A DNA stretch of 64,000 nt from Reticulitermes speratus (lineage: Eukaryota; Arthropoda; Insecta; Blattodea; Rhinotermitidae): contig JAJKFL010000006.1 in NCBI GenBank assembly GCA_021186555.1, positions 2,403,715 through 2,467,714 of the forward strand, in the 5' to 3' direction. Below, piece by piece: positions 45,350-56,822 of the stretch. Both the position numbers and the translations under genes were made by a program. The notes beneath the pieces are model-generated. The model was not told the origin of the DNA and made no database searches. It saw only the letters and a list, made by a program, of their open reading frames with translations. How positions within the stretch are numbered: position 1 is the stretch's first letter; each line of letters opens with the position of its first letter.

Positions 45350-45905
45350 CTCCTGTCCACGCCATGAAAGCGTGTAACGGGATTAGAGGTACAGCTCCAC
45401 TTATTCTTAACCTCGGAACCAGTTGGAGGTAAGGTAAAGGTAAAGTTCACCCTAGAACACGCCATGAAGGCCCAGAGGGGGAGTAGAGGTATAGCTGTAC
45501 TCTTTCTTTAACCCTGGCACTAGATTGGGGTGGGTGGTTAACGCCACGCCCCGTCCGCTTTACCTCCGGGAATGAGACCCGGTACCCATTGTACAGGAGG
45601 CTGGGTAGGCCCCAGGGCCGGTCTGGACGGCTGCTGAAAATGTCGCTCTCACCGGGATTCGATCCCCGGACCGTCCAGCTCGTAGCGAGTTGCTATACCG
45701 ACTACGCTATCCCGGCCCGTTGGAGGTATGTGGTTTAACCTCACGCCTCGGCCGCTTTACCCTCGGGAGAAAATCCCCCGCTACCCATTGAAATGGGGGC
45801 GAGATGCGGAAGACAAAAAGCTTTTATCCCCGCTGAGAACAGAACTCCAGTTCCTCGGTGGTATATCTCGTAGTCTAGTCACTATACCACTGAGCTATCC
45901 CTGCT
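45350..45905 (-). mobile_element. Older SINE B relative split by a younger SINE B
   Basis: The tail part lies at 45350-45431 (CACGCCATGAAAGCGTG), and the body and head resume at 45729-45905, ending in a tRNA-like A-box region (GGGATAGCTCAGTGGTATAG on the minus strand). The interruption is the younger SINE at 45432-45718. Confidence 0.75.
45432..45718 (-). mobile_element. SINE B copy nested in an older SINE
   Basis: GTTGGAGGTA flanks it exactly (45422-45431 and 45719-45728), a 10-bp target-site duplication. It is full-length in reverse: tail AAGGTAAAGGTAAAG, head ending near 45718. Confidence 0.95.
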
Positions 45906-46062
45906 TCCAGTAGGCAGAGTAAACTTGTCCGTTCCCACGCCACACAAACACAGAGAGGAGCAAACGTAGAACTCCACTCATTCTTAACCTCGGCACTATA
46001 TAGGAGTGATAAGCTTCATGCTCCGGCCGCTTTAGCCTCAGAGGAGTGTCGCCGGCACGCAC
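45906..46062 (-). mobile_element. SINE B-like tail fragment
   Basis: CCGGCCGCTTTAGCCTCAG (near 46022-46040) and CACTCATTCTTAACCTCGG keep the SINE B tail order. The head is absent. Confidence 0.55.
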
Positions 46063-46282
46063 GCTCACAGAATCTCAGTTACTCAGAATACTCAGAATCA
46101 AGGTTACGGACAGCCGCGTGGGATAGTAAAACTGACACTGGGGGGAGGAAACCCCCGTCATCCCTTTTGTAATATTTACTCAAAATCTTGTGGGCGTGAC
46201 ATTTTGTGTGTGTGGAACTGAACTGCAGTGTCTGCGGGCCCTTGTCCATTTCGTGGATGATGTAAGAAACAGCAAGGGGCTT

Positions 46283-46460
46283 TGATGGAAAGATACTCAC
46301 AGGTAAAGACCGAGGTACTCGGAGAAGAACCTGTCCCAGTGTCACTTTGTCCACCACAAATCCCGACAGGGGAAAACCGACAACTTGGAGAAAAACCTGT
46401 CCAAATGCCACTTTGTCCACAAACACAAATCCAACTTTGACAGCCTCAAGTTCAAGCACA
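46283..46460 (-). mobile_element. SINE C fragment with a two-unit internal duplication
   Basis: The block CCTGTCCCAGTGTCACTTTG, CCACCACAAATCC, GACAGGGGAAAACCGACAAC is followed by a second CCTGTCCAAATGCCACTTTG block. The segment that forms the 66-bp array at 47 kb is therefore present twice, in reverse orientation. Confidence 0.75.
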
Positions 46461-46902
46461 GGCCTCAGATATAAGTTGCCGGTACATAACCGCCAAATTT
46501 TGATAAGGCTCCTACAGTGAAAATCGAAGAGGTGTTTTGGAAATTTAAAAAAGACGCAGAATGGATATTACGTATCTATATCTATACTTGAGACAAGAAA
46601 AAGTTAATATATTATTACAAAAAGTGTCAGTAATTTTGTATGTTCTAACAACAACTGGTTATGTTCTAGAGTTGTGATATCTTTGATGATTATTGTTTCG
46701 ACTAAATGTTTTGACTAATTTACCCCGCCAGCCACCATTTAAGTACCTGTGTTTTACACTGCTGCCTAGATGTAAAGTTCGTATCCAAAAAAGATTATTG
46801 AATCGAATGTCACTGCAGGCAGTTCTAGCGAAATGTGCGGTCTGACTCATTTAGTTCCACTGCCGATAGCTTCAAGTAACAAGCAACTAAGGTTAGAACA
46901 CG
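46461..46902. other. Unassigned spacer
   Basis: Nothing recognised. Confidence 0.35.
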
Positions 46903-46919
46903 AAGTGTGTAATATAGCA

Positions 46920-48190
46920 AGGCCGTGCCATAGCTCAGGCGGTCAGTCGCCGGCCTCTCACTGCGGAGGCTCGGGGTTCTGTCCCAGATCAAGTCCATGT
47001 GAGATTTGTGGTGGACAAAGTGGCACTGGGACAGGTTTTTCTCCAGAGTTGTCGGTTTTCCCCTCTCGGGATTTGTGGTGGACAAAGTGGCACTGGGACA
47101 GGCTTTTCTCCGAGTTGTCGGTTTTCCCCCTGTCGGGATTTGTGGTGGATAAAGTGGCACTGGGACAGCTTTTTCTCAGAGTTGTCGGTTTTCCCCTGTC
47201 GGGATTTGTGGTGGACAAAGTGGCACTGGGACAGGTTTTTCTCCGAGTTGTCGGTTTTCCCCTGTCGGGATTTGTGGTGGACAAAGTGGCACTGGGACAG
47301 GTTTTTCTCCGAGTTGTCGATTTTCCCCTGTCGGGATTTGTGGTGGACAAAGTGGCACTGGGACAGGCTTTTCTCCGAGTTGTCGGTTTTCCCCCTGTCG
47401 GGATTTGTGGTGGATAAAGTGGCACTGGGACAGCTTTTTCTCAGAGTTGTCGGTTTTCCCCTGTCGGGATTTGTGGTGGACAAAGTGGCACTGGGACAGG
47501 TTTTTCTCCGAGTTGTCGGTTTTCCCCTGTCGGGATTTGTGGTGGACAAAGTGGCACTGGGACAGGTTTTTCTCCGAGTTGTCGATTTTCCCCTGTCGGG
47601 ATTTGTGGTGGACAAAGTGGCACTGGGACAGGTTTTTCTCCGAGTTGTCTGTTTTCCCCCTGTCGGGATTTGTGGTGGATAAAGTGGCACTGGGACAGGT
47701 TTTTCTCAGAGTTGTCGGTTTTCCCCTGTCGGGATTTGTGGTGGACAAAGTGGCACTGGGACAGGTTTTTCTCCGAGTTGTCGGTTTTCCCCTGTCGGGA
47801 TTTGTGGTGGACAAAGTGGCACTGGGACAGGTTTTTCTCCGAGTTGTCGATTTTCCCCTGTCGGGATTTGTGGTGGACAAAGTGGCACTGGGACAGGTTT
47901 TTCTCCGAGTTGTCTGTTTTTCCCCCCTGTCGGGATTTGTGGTGGATAAAGTGGCACTGGGACAGGTTTTTCTCAGAGTTGTCGGTTTTCCCCTGTCGGG
48001 ATTTGTGGTGGACAAAGTGGCACTGGGACAGGTTTTTCTCCGAGTTGTCGGTTTTCCCCTGTCGATTTCATTCCACTGGTGCTCCATTAATTGTAAAAAT
48101 TGGTAAAAAAAACTGCTCATCTTCATCATCATTGGGGTTGCACAAAAAGCCTTAAGGCTGTGGTGCGGGGGCCCTTCATCCAGGGGGGAA
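46920..48190 (+). mobile_element. SINE C copy expanded by an internal 66-bp array
   Basis: The head (GTGCCATAGCTCAGGCGGTC, about 46925) and tail (TTCATTCCACTGGTGCTCC near 48067, then TTGCACAAAAAGCCTTAAGG) are single-copy and in normal SINE order. Imperfect flanks GAAGTGTGTAATATAGC and GAAGTGTAACACAGC fit a target-site duplication. Between head and tail the internal module is repeated about 16 times, making the SINE about 1.27 kb instead of about 280 bp. Confidence 0.92.
47005..48065 (+). repeat. 66-bp array within SINE C (about 16 copies)
   Basis: The unit is marked by CGGGATTTGTGGTGGACAAA, GTGGCACTGGGACAGG and GAGTTGTCGGTTTTCCCCTG. Variant units carrying GGTGGATAAAGTGG and TTCTCAGAG recur at about 265-267 bp (CTCAGAG at 47175, 47440, 47705, 47972), so four-unit blocks were themselves duplicated. 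All frames are open through the 22-codon period. Confidence 0.95.
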
Positions 48191-48780
48191 AGAAGTGTAA
48201 CACAGCTACTACATTCATATCTTCTACAAACCACATATAATATTACAGTACAAACCGACGTCTTACAGACAGACGAACACAGTGTGTTTATACTGAAGTT
48301 TCTTTTCTTTCACCTGCTATTCGCTGTCCGTATTTCCGTGGACCGCCCATTAATTTAATCTATTGAAGCAGAACAGAGTGTCGGGGACCGGGGGCGGGGA
48401 GAGACGTCTCAGAATATTGCAGCCGTTCTCAAAGTTTTGTCATTTGTATGAAAGTAATCATTAAATATGTTTGAGGTAGCAAATGATTTGCCTGCCATAA
48501 GTGGACGTGCGTGCGGCTACGGCCTATTGAACGCACAGAGCTATAATCTACAATATAGAGTAGGGCTTTGTAAAATGTCCTACAGCTGGAAGGTGTACTG
48601 TTGTGCGGCGAAATCATGAAGTTAGCATGTCTTGTGGTGAGATCAGTCTTGATTCCTTTAGAAGAACAAATGGTTTTATTTTAACTGTGTAAAGACTGCG
48701 AGAAGAGAAGCTAATTTTATACACAACGCTCTCCAGTTTACCAAAACACCAATGCGTTTTGAAGGTCCCAGGCAGAAGTA
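48191..48780. other. Unassigned spacer
   Basis: Nothing recognised. Confidence 0.35.
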
Positions 48781-48925
48781 TTAAGATGAAGGTGAATTGG
48801 AGCATCAGTGGAATAATATTGACAGGGGAAAACTGAAGCGCTCGGAGAAAACCTCGTATCAGTGCCACTTCGTTTACAACACGGACTAATCTGGGAACAA
48901 CCGCCTGAGCTATGCCACGGTCTTA
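48781..48925 (-). mobile_element. Diverged SINE C fragment
   Basis: AATTGGAGCATCAGTGGAAT, GACAGGGGAAAACTGAAG and CCGCCTGAGCTATGCCACGG follow SINE C order in reverse. The internal module is present once. Confidence 0.7.
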
Positions 48926-48949
48926 GAAATTAAATTTGACGTGAATTAT

Positions 48950-49630
48950 ACCTAAGGACTCAGCTCGTACCGCGCAGTAAACACACTCCGTCTCAGTTAT
49001 ACAAACCAGTCAGTTAATGTTGTACAGTGAAATAATCGCTGTTTGTTCTGAGATCCACACAAAACACATAAATACAGTCCGTACCGCGCAGTAAACACAC
49101 TCCGTCTCAGTTATACAAACCAGTCAGTTAATGTTGTACAGTGAAATAATCGCTGTTTGTTCTGAGATCCACACAAAACACATAAATACAGTCCGTACGC
49201 GCAGTAAACACACTCCGTCTCAGTTATACAAACCAGTCAGTTAATGCTTGTACAGTGAAATAATCGCTGTTTGTTCTAGATCCACACAAAACACATAAAT
49301 ACAGTCCGTACCGCGCAGTAAACACACTCCGTCTCAGTTATACAAACCAGTCAGTTAATGTTGTACAGTGAAATAATCGCTGTTTGTTCTAGATCCACAC
49401 AAAACACATAAATACAGTCCGTACCGCGCAGTAAACACACTCCGTCTCAGTTATACAAACCAGTCAGTTAATGTGTACAGTGAAATAATCGCTGTTTGTT
49501 CTGAGATCCACACAAAACACATAATAATTAACACTCCTGTAGTGTGGTACATGAATACGCTTGAGATAGGGATTTGTCGAATGTTAAACCTGGCGGTACA
49601 TATACTAACCACTGGGCTTTAAAAGGTTAA
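48950..49630 (-). repeat. 114-bp satellite array 4 (about 5 copies) with MITE end
   Basis: Reversed monomers lie at about 48963-49523. The element's left end follows in reverse: ATGTTAAACCTGGCGGTACA, CCACTGGGCTTTAAAAGG and TTAA at 49627-49630. A short unrelated stretch (about 49524-49575) replaces the usual junction. Several monomers have one-base indels. Confidence 0.93.
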
Positions 49631-50150
49631 ACGTGCTCTATTTCCTCGAACTCCTTGTCGTGTAAATCAACCAGATCAAAGCGCCTGTAGCTAGTGAAGG
49701 TTTCTTCTAACAACATTCGTATGAAGAATGTGGCCTACATGCAGTAAGCAGTAACTTCATTTATATCATCAGTATTTGAACCACAACGGACAGCGGGTAT
49801 TAACACAAGGCCCCTATCTGTGTGCCAACCGCACATTTTCCTTCCTTCATCATCTTGTTTACAGCCTGTATCTTATATTCCTTTTGACTTGTCAAATCAA
49901 CCGGTCCTGATATACAAAGGTATCGACGAAACGCGATTTGATTCTGAAAATCGCTGCTGTTACTGTGTGGAAGAGGGGGGGGGTCATGAGGGGACGACAT
50001 CAAGCGAGAGGCAAGGCGCAGGGTCAGACGAACGGCCGTAATAAACACAGAGAGACGGCGAAACGTGACGTCTTGCTGAGCCGACTGGATGTCGCACGCT
50101 AAAACAAACCTTAAGACCTTGTAGACTAACACTAACTTGACTTATATCTC
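49631..50150. other. Spacer between arrays 4 and 5
   Basis: Overlapping short frames on both strands (110 residues minus strand, 49800-50132), no domain. A G-run lies at about 49974-49983. Confidence 0.35.
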
Positions 50151-51520
50151 AAGACTCAGTTCGTACCGCGCAGTAAACACACTCCGTTCAGTTATACAAA
50201 CCAGTCAGTTAATGCTTGTACAGTGAAATAATCGCTGTTTGTTCTGAGATCCACACAAAACACATAAATACAGTCCGTACCGCGCAGTAAACACACTCCG
50301 CTCAGTTATACAAACCAGTCAGTTAATGTTGTACAGTGAAATAATCGCTGTTTGTTCTGCAGATCCACACAAAACACATAAATACAGTCCGTACCGCGCA
50401 GTAAACACACTCCGCTTCAGTTATACAAACCAGTCAGTTAATGTTGTACAGTAAATAATCGCTGTTTGTTCTGAGATCCACACAAAACACATAAATACAG
50501 TCCGTACCGCGCAGTAAACTCACTCCGTCTCAGTTATACAAACCAGTCAGTTAATGTTGTACAGTGAAATAATCGCTGTTTGTTCTGAGATCCACACAAA
50601 ACACATAAATACAGTCCGTACCGCGCAGTAAACACACTCCGTCTCAGTTATACAAACCAGTCAGTTAATGTTGTACAGTGAAATAATCGCTGTTTGTTCT
50701 GAGATCCACACAAAACACATAAATACAGTCCGTACCGCGCAGTAAACACACTCCGTCTCAGTTATACAAACCAGTCAGTTAATGTTGTACAGTGAAATAA
50801 TCGCTGTTTGTTCTGAGATCCACACAAAACACATAAATACAGTCCGTACCGCGCAGTAAACACACTCCGTCTCAGTTATACAAACCAGTCAGTTAATGCT
50901 GTATAGTGAAATAATCGCTGTTTGTTCTGAGATCCACACAAAACACATAAATACAGTCCGTACGCGCAGTAAACACACTCCGTCTCAGTTATACAAACCA
51001 GTCAGTTAATGCTGTATAGTGAAATAATCGCTGTTTGTTCTGAGATCCACACAAAACACATAAATACAGTCCGTACGCGCAGTAAACACACTCCGTCTCA
51101 GTTATACAAACCAGTCAGTTAATGTTGTACAGTGAAATAATCGCTGTTTGTTCTCAGATCCACACAAAACACATAAATACACTGGTCCGTGATAGTGAGT
51201 TAATGTGGTGTAATTAAACCACTCCTTGGTTTCATTCAATTAATTCAAACTCATCTTGTAAATTTGACATTATCACTTGAAATAAATTCTTGTGTATTTA
51301 ATGTGATCCACCCAAAAACACCTATACAGTCCGTAGCGCGCAGTAAACACACTCCGTCTCAGTTATACAAACCAGTCAGTTAATGTTGTACAGTGAAATA
51401 ATCGCTGTTTGTTCTGAGATCCACACAAAACACATAAATACACTGTGTGGACAGAACGTAGAATAGTTGAATGTTAAATGTGGTGGTACATATAGTAACC
51501 ACTGGGCTTTAGAGGGTTAA
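50151..51520 (-). repeat. 114-bp satellite array 5 (about 10 copies), ends in TTAA
   Basis: About nine reversed monomers (about 50160-51184) are followed by an unrelated 140-nt interruption (51185-51325), one more monomer and the element left end: CACTGTGTGGACAGAACGTA, CCACTGGGCTTTAGAGGG and TTAA at 51517-51520. CCCTCTAAAGCCCAGTGG (reverse strand) matches the terminal repeat of the MITE at 22781. Confidence 0.95.
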
Positions 51521-51627
51521 TTCAAAACTATCAAACTAATTCAATAACTCATCCTTGTAATATTTCAGACATTAATCACGTGGACCATGAAATTATTTTA
51601 AGTGTATTTAAAGGTGTGTTCCCTTAC

Positions 51628-51728
51628 CTCCAGAAAACACACTGCTTCTCAGTACAACACCAACAGGGCAATGTTCTTAGTAAAATGACTGCTATTTACT
51701 GTCAGAATTACACGAAACATGTCAACAC
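51628..51728 (-). mobile_element. Diverged single monomer of the TTAA MITE
   Basis: Blocks AAAACACACTGCTTCTCAGT, AATGTTCTTAGTAAAATGAC and CTGTCAGAATTACACGAAAC keep the order of the reversed 114-bp monomer at much lower identity. Confidence 0.65.
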
Positions 51729-51829
51729 AATAAGTGAGCAAACGTATATTTCATGAACGTTAAAGCAGGCAGCTATCTACACGTTACCACTTGAACTAAT
51801 ATTCAACAACACACAGTTTCACCTGTACA

Positions 51830-51962
51830 GTCAGTTTATCTGTTTCACACGATTTTCACAATAAACAGCGAGATTTCCCCCTTTAAAACCACTTAGAATT
51901 TACGAAGGCGAAACAGTGTGTTCTCTGTAAGGTAGGAACTGAATCCTTTAAACAATTCAGAT
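51830..51962 (+). mobile_element. Diverged TTAA MITE right half
   Basis: AATAAACAGCGAGATTTCCC, CGAAACAGTGTGTTCTCTGT and AGGTAGGAACTGAATCCTTT follow plus-strand monomer order and the right element end. Confidence 0.6.
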
Positions 51963-51984
51963 ATAAACTTCATTTTCAAAAGTC

Positions 51985-52205
51985 TCACGTCGTTAAGTCG
52001 TCGACACCTTAACGCTGAATCCTGGGTTCTTTCCCAGGTCATTCCATGTGAGATTTGTGGTCGAAAAAAGTGGCTCTAAAACTGGTTTTATTTCCGATTT
52101 CTTCGATTTTCACCTATCAGTATCATTCCACCATTGCTCTGTGCTCATTCACTGATTCATGTACAACCGACGCTGCATAATCGTAGCAAATGAACGTCGT
52201 CAAAC
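51985..52205 (+). mobile_element. SINE C variant copy, diverged
   Basis: CATTCCATGTGAGATTTGTG, CAGTATCATTCCACCATTGC and CGACGCTGCATAATCGTAGC follow SINE C variant order. The tRNA-like head is only partly present. Confidence 0.7.
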
Positions 52206-52937
52206 AACTGACTTAGAATTAGATTTGTGCCCCTATTTAAAGGACCGCAATTTGAAAGCCGCTGTGTCTGTCTTCACACCGACTTCGTAAGTGGTAACCA
52301 AGTCCCTCCGTGGACACAACAAAAGACACGTTTGATCGAAATTTCAGTTTCATTTCCCCATCAGTATATGTGACCATACGTGTACGCCGGGCTATTCAGC
52401 GCTTTGGAAGACTTGGGGTGTAAAAAGTTGGAGGTAAAAGGATTTGGTCGGCGGGGGGGGGGGGGGGGGGGGGGGTGGGCGAGGACTGCTATCCTGGAAA
52501 ATGACGAAGTGACCTTAGTTCAGAGTTCGGTCCTACCAACACAGGTCGACTGCACAAATTTCCCGTCATTATTTGTGTACATGTGCAGACCAATTCGGCT
52601 TCCGGTACATTTTCTTTTGTAAAGAAATATGTCGGATGTAGGAGTTGTTACAGACAATGAGCCGTAAGGTTCTGTCGTAAGGTCCACTGGCGTGTAACAG
52701 AACTGAAATGCCTCGTTGTAACTGCCTTTCTGCCGCTGATATCCGGAAATTCAGTTTCAAGTTTCTTTATGTCGTAGCCCCACAGTTACGTCGAGGCTGT
52801 GATTGTGAAGGAAACTTTCAGGCATTTTGCGTTCAATCTTAAGGCAGCAAATAACTGGAACTGACAGTGACCAACTACAGAGAGCAGAGACCTTACTGAC
52901 AAGTCGACAGTCGGTCAGTTGGCCACGACATTCACTC
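52206..52937. other. Unassigned spacer with a 24-base G-run
   Basis: G-run at 52453-52476. Short frames around it are artefacts. Confidence 0.4.
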
Positions 52938-53272
52938 AATGTCACAATCATTCATCCTGTTGTCTGTCTTACGACAGGTCCGTAGCATCTGCCAAAGCCA
53001 GTTCTCCACACGGTGCGATCTAGTACTTCCTCTTTCAATTTCCAGTATCTTCTCTTTTCCTTAAGGTCATCCAGTAGCTGCTTACGTCTTCTCCCTCGTC
53101 TTCCCGTCATTTCTATCCTTCCCTCTAACTTTCCTTCAATCACGTGTTTCAGAAGGCAGTTTCTACGCAAGATGTGACCAATCCAGTTAGCCTTTCTTCT
53201 TTTTATTGTATGTACGATATTCCTCTCCTCCTTCACTCTGTGTAATACTTCTTCATTTCTCACACGAAGAAC
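52938..53272 (-). pseudogene. RTE-like non-LTR retrotransposon 3' end, second copy
   Basis: The minus-strand frame is homologous from VRNEEVLHRVKEERNIVHTI through GHILRRNCLLKHVIEG to GPVVRQT and is nearly identical to the fragment at 7036. Visible differences include Cys to Trp in the RRY-C-KLK segment, Ala to Val, and Arg to Gly near the end. The 5' truncation falls near 53265. The tail is a GATGAATGA-type repeat. The 39-bp duplication of the first copy is absent, so that duplication arose there. Confidence 0.8.
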
Positions 53273-53359
53273 AGCAACCAACTTAATCCATTACATAGCT
53301 TAAGTCACGCTTATCTATATATGTCAGAAGTTAGTGTACATACAGCTTCGGTTTTTTAA

Positions 53360-53445
53360 AAAGGTTACATGCTGTTCTCTGTGCGGTACGAACTAATACC
53401 TTTTATATATACGAGTATATATATATATATATATATTGTATATTT
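53360..53445. repeat. MITE right-end relic and TA microsatellite
   Basis: CTGTTCTCTGTGCGGTACGA at about 53372-53391 resembles the right end of the TTAA MITE. A TA dinucleotide run follows at about 53417-53436. Confidence 0.5.
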
Positions 53446-53457
53446 ATTACAGTACTC

Positions 53458-55380
53458 GAACTGGCATTGGGACAGATATTTCTCCCAGTACTTCAGTTTC
53501 CCCTGTCAGTATCATTCCACCAATGCTCCATGCTCATTCATACATCTACCACCAACGCTGTATAATGTTTCTCTCCCAGTACTTCAGTCTTCCCCTCTCA
53601 GTATCATTCCACCAATGCTCCATACTCATTCATACATCTACCACCAACGCTGTATAATGTTTCTCTCCCAGTACTTCAGTTTCCCCTGTCAGTATCATTC
53701 CACCAATGCTCCATACTCATTCATACATCTACCACCAACGCTGTATAATGTTTCTCTCCCAGTACTTCAGTTTCCCCTGTCAGTATCATTCCACCAATGC
53801 TCCATACTCATTCATACATCTACCACCAACGCTGTATAATGTTTCTCTCCCAGTACTTCAGTCTTCCCCTGTCAGTATCATTCCACCAATGCTCCATACT
53901 CATTCATACATCTACCACCAACGCTGTATAATGTTTCTCTCCCAGTACTTCAGTTTCCCCTGTCAGTATCATTCCACCAATGCTCCATACTCATTCATAC
54001 ATCTACCACCAACGCTGTATAATGTTTCTCTCCCAGTACTTCAGTTTTCCCCTGTCAGTAACATTCCACCAATGCTCCATACTCATTCATACATCTACCA
54101 CCAACGCTGTATAATGTTTCTCTCCCAGTACTTCAGTTTTCCCTGTCAGTATCATTCCACCAATGCTCCATACTCATTCATACATCTACCACCAACGCTG
54201 TATAATGTTTCTCTCCCAGTACTGCAGTTTCCCCTGTCAGTATCATTCCACCAATAGTCCATGCTCATTCATACATCTACCACCAACGCTGTATAATGTT
54301 TCTCTCCCAGTAATTCAGTTTTCCCCTGTCAGTATCATTCCACCAATGCTCCATACTCATTCATACATCTACCACCAACGCTGTATAATGTTTCTCTCCC
54401 AGTACTTCAGTTTCCCCTGTCAGTATCATTCCACCAATATTCCATGCTCATTCATACATCTACCACCAACGCTGTATAATGTTTCTCTCCCAGTACTTCA
54501 GTTTCCCCTGTCAGTATCATTCCACCAATGCTCCATACTCATTCATACATCTACCACCAACGCTGTATAATGTTTCTCTCCCAGTACTTCAGTTTCCCCT
54601 GTCAGTATCATTCCACCAATGCTCCATACTCATTCATACATCTACCACCAACGCTGTATAATGTTTCTCTCCCAGTACTTCAGTTTCCCCTGTCAGTATC
54701 ATTCCACCAATACTCCATACTCATTCATACATCTACCACCAACGCTGTATAATGTTTCTGTCCCAGTACTTCAGTTTTCCCCTGTCAGTATCATTCCACC
54801 AATGCTCCATGCTCATTCATACATCTACCACCAACGCTGTATAATGTTTCTCTTCCATTACTTCAGTTTTCACCTGTCAGTATCATTCCACCAATGCTCC
54901 ATGCTCATTCATACATCTACCACCATCGCTGTATAATGTTTCTCTCCCAGTACTTCAGTTCCCCCTGTCAGTATCATTCCACCAATGCTCCATGCTCATT
55001 CATACATCTACACACCAACGCTGTATAATGTTTCTCTTCCATTACTTCAGTTTTCCCCTGTCAGTATCATTCCACCAATGCTCCATACTCATTCATACAT
55101 CTACCACCAACACTGTATAATGTTTCTCTCCCAGTACTTCAGTTTCCCTGTCAGTATCATTCCACCAATGCTCCATACTCATTCATACAACTACCACCAA
55201 CGCTGTATAATGTTTCTCTCCCAGTACTTCAGTTCCCCCTGTCAGTATCATTCCACCAATGCTCCATACTCATTCATACATCTACCACCAACGCTGTATA
55301 ATGTTTCTCTCCCAGTACTTCAGTTTCCCCTGTCAGTATCATTCCACCAATGCTCCGTGCTCATCTTCATCTACATGTTG
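53458..55380 (+). repeat. 91-bp array derived from SINE C variant (about 21 copies)
   Basis: The unit is marked by CAGTATCATTCCACCAATGC, TCATTCATACATCTACCACC, AACGCTGTATAATGTTTCTC and TCCCAGTACTTCAG. The 5' flank GGCATTGGGACAGATATTTC and the unit order match the SINE C variants at 18.1 and 52.0 kb. Unit differences are scattered substitutions and a T-run length change. Confidence 0.95.
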
Positions 55381-56321
55381 GTCTTACAAGAAGGACAAAA
55401 GGGCGAAGCCTGGGGACCTTCCACAAAGAAAATATTTCGAAATTCGTGAAGTATTGGAAAGAGAAGTAATTGTACTTCTCTACAGTCCTCAAAAGGTTGA
55501 GATTAATTAAATCCATACTAAAATCCACCTCTAGAACTTATAGATAGGTTTAGGTTTCTATACAAAAATTATGTAAGCATTTGATTTCACTCATACCAGC
55601 TATATTGACGTTAATTTTTGCAAGCTAGTTTTGTGGCGAAAATTTCGGACGATCCTTACCTCAAGTCGGGCTGACCCATGACACGTTCTCCTACGAGACT
55701 GCTGTCTAGAAAATCATCATAGGAAGACACAACATATCGCCCTAGACTGAGAAGAATGCTAGAGAGTATTCAAAGTCGTGAGGTCTGGAGATTAAAGCTT
55801 CAGTTCAGGATCCTTGATTCAGAACTTTCCTTATAATCCATTCATAGGAAGCTAAATTTATATTTTAAATACACAAATATTTTATAACTAAAAGAAAATT
55901 TTCGGAATTGTAAGCATAACCTAACAATCATTATTTTTACTACCCTTTCTTTTATTACCTCGAAAACTGCTAAGCAATTTTTTTCATTTTCCTCTACAAC
56001 TCACGTTCAAAATATTTTTCGGTCCGAAAAAATATTTAGGGCGCAGAAATGACTGTCCGTTACATTCTTATCCAATTGTAAACAAAACTGAGTTCTGTCC
56101 ACAAACTGCGGTTCAAATTCCGAGTATCAAATTTCGTGAAAATCCGTTCAGCCCCTCAGCAGTTGTTAGTGCGAACTGTTGCACTGACTCTCAAGTCCGA
56201 TATACAACATATGTCATTGTTACCATTTCTGAAAAAAAATGGTAAGTAGACAAAACCAACCGAAACACGAGTAAAGAACAGACAACAGTACCTTACGTCT
56301 CTCACAGACCTAAAACTAATT
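55381..56321. other. Unassigned AT-rich spacer
   Basis: No gene recognised. Confidence 0.35.
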
Positions 56322-56372
56322 ATCTCCATGGAGATAAGTGCCTCTTAAGAAGCTAACAGTAGTTCAGTTAAT
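56322..56372 (-). mobile_element. 3' UTR fragment of the second non-LTR family
   Basis: The palindrome CTCCATGGAG, then CTCTTAAGAAGCTAACAG in reverse orientation, match the 3' UTR at 10383-10430. Confidence 0.5.
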
Positions 56373-56822
56373 CAAAAATTCCCGGCACATTATTGAACCG
56401 GAAGCTTGATTCACAAGCTACCGACAAGCACCCTGGCCTGAGGCACGTCTCGTATAACGAGAGAGAAATTTAACTTTAAAAAGTACCTTTCATATTTCAA
56501 CTCTTTTCTTTCCTGTCACGTGTTATTTACGTGACGGTTAGCATATAAATTCTAAGAAACATTTCAAACAAGGCCCATAAAGAGATGTATGATCTCTTGA
56601 AAGAAGAAGCAACAATAGACTTAGTTCGTAACAACTTCAAAACCACTGAAAGAAACTCAGTTGCAAAGCGGAGGTTTCGAAAGCGTCTAGCCAGCTTCTT
56701 ACACACACACAAAAAGTAACTTTTGCAAGTGTTAAGAATTCAAATTTCGTTGCCATACTTCCGTTTTTTACATTTCAGCGTGTTTTCCTTTCTTAAGGAA
56801 CAATGTAAGGCTATAACATCCC
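56373..56822. other. Unassigned spacer
   Basis: Nothing recognised. Confidence 0.35.

Noticed and set aside
46833-48234. Several frames of 150-350 residues on both strands
   Set aside because: They follow the 66-bp (22-codon) period of the SINE C expansion and run across the non-coding SINE head and tail.
52453-52476. 24-base G-run as a possible G-quadruplex regulatory site
   Set aside because: Similar G-runs occur at 2126, 2642, 14661, 23181, 34362 and 58720 without a gene nearby; low-complexity or assembly effects are simpler explanations.
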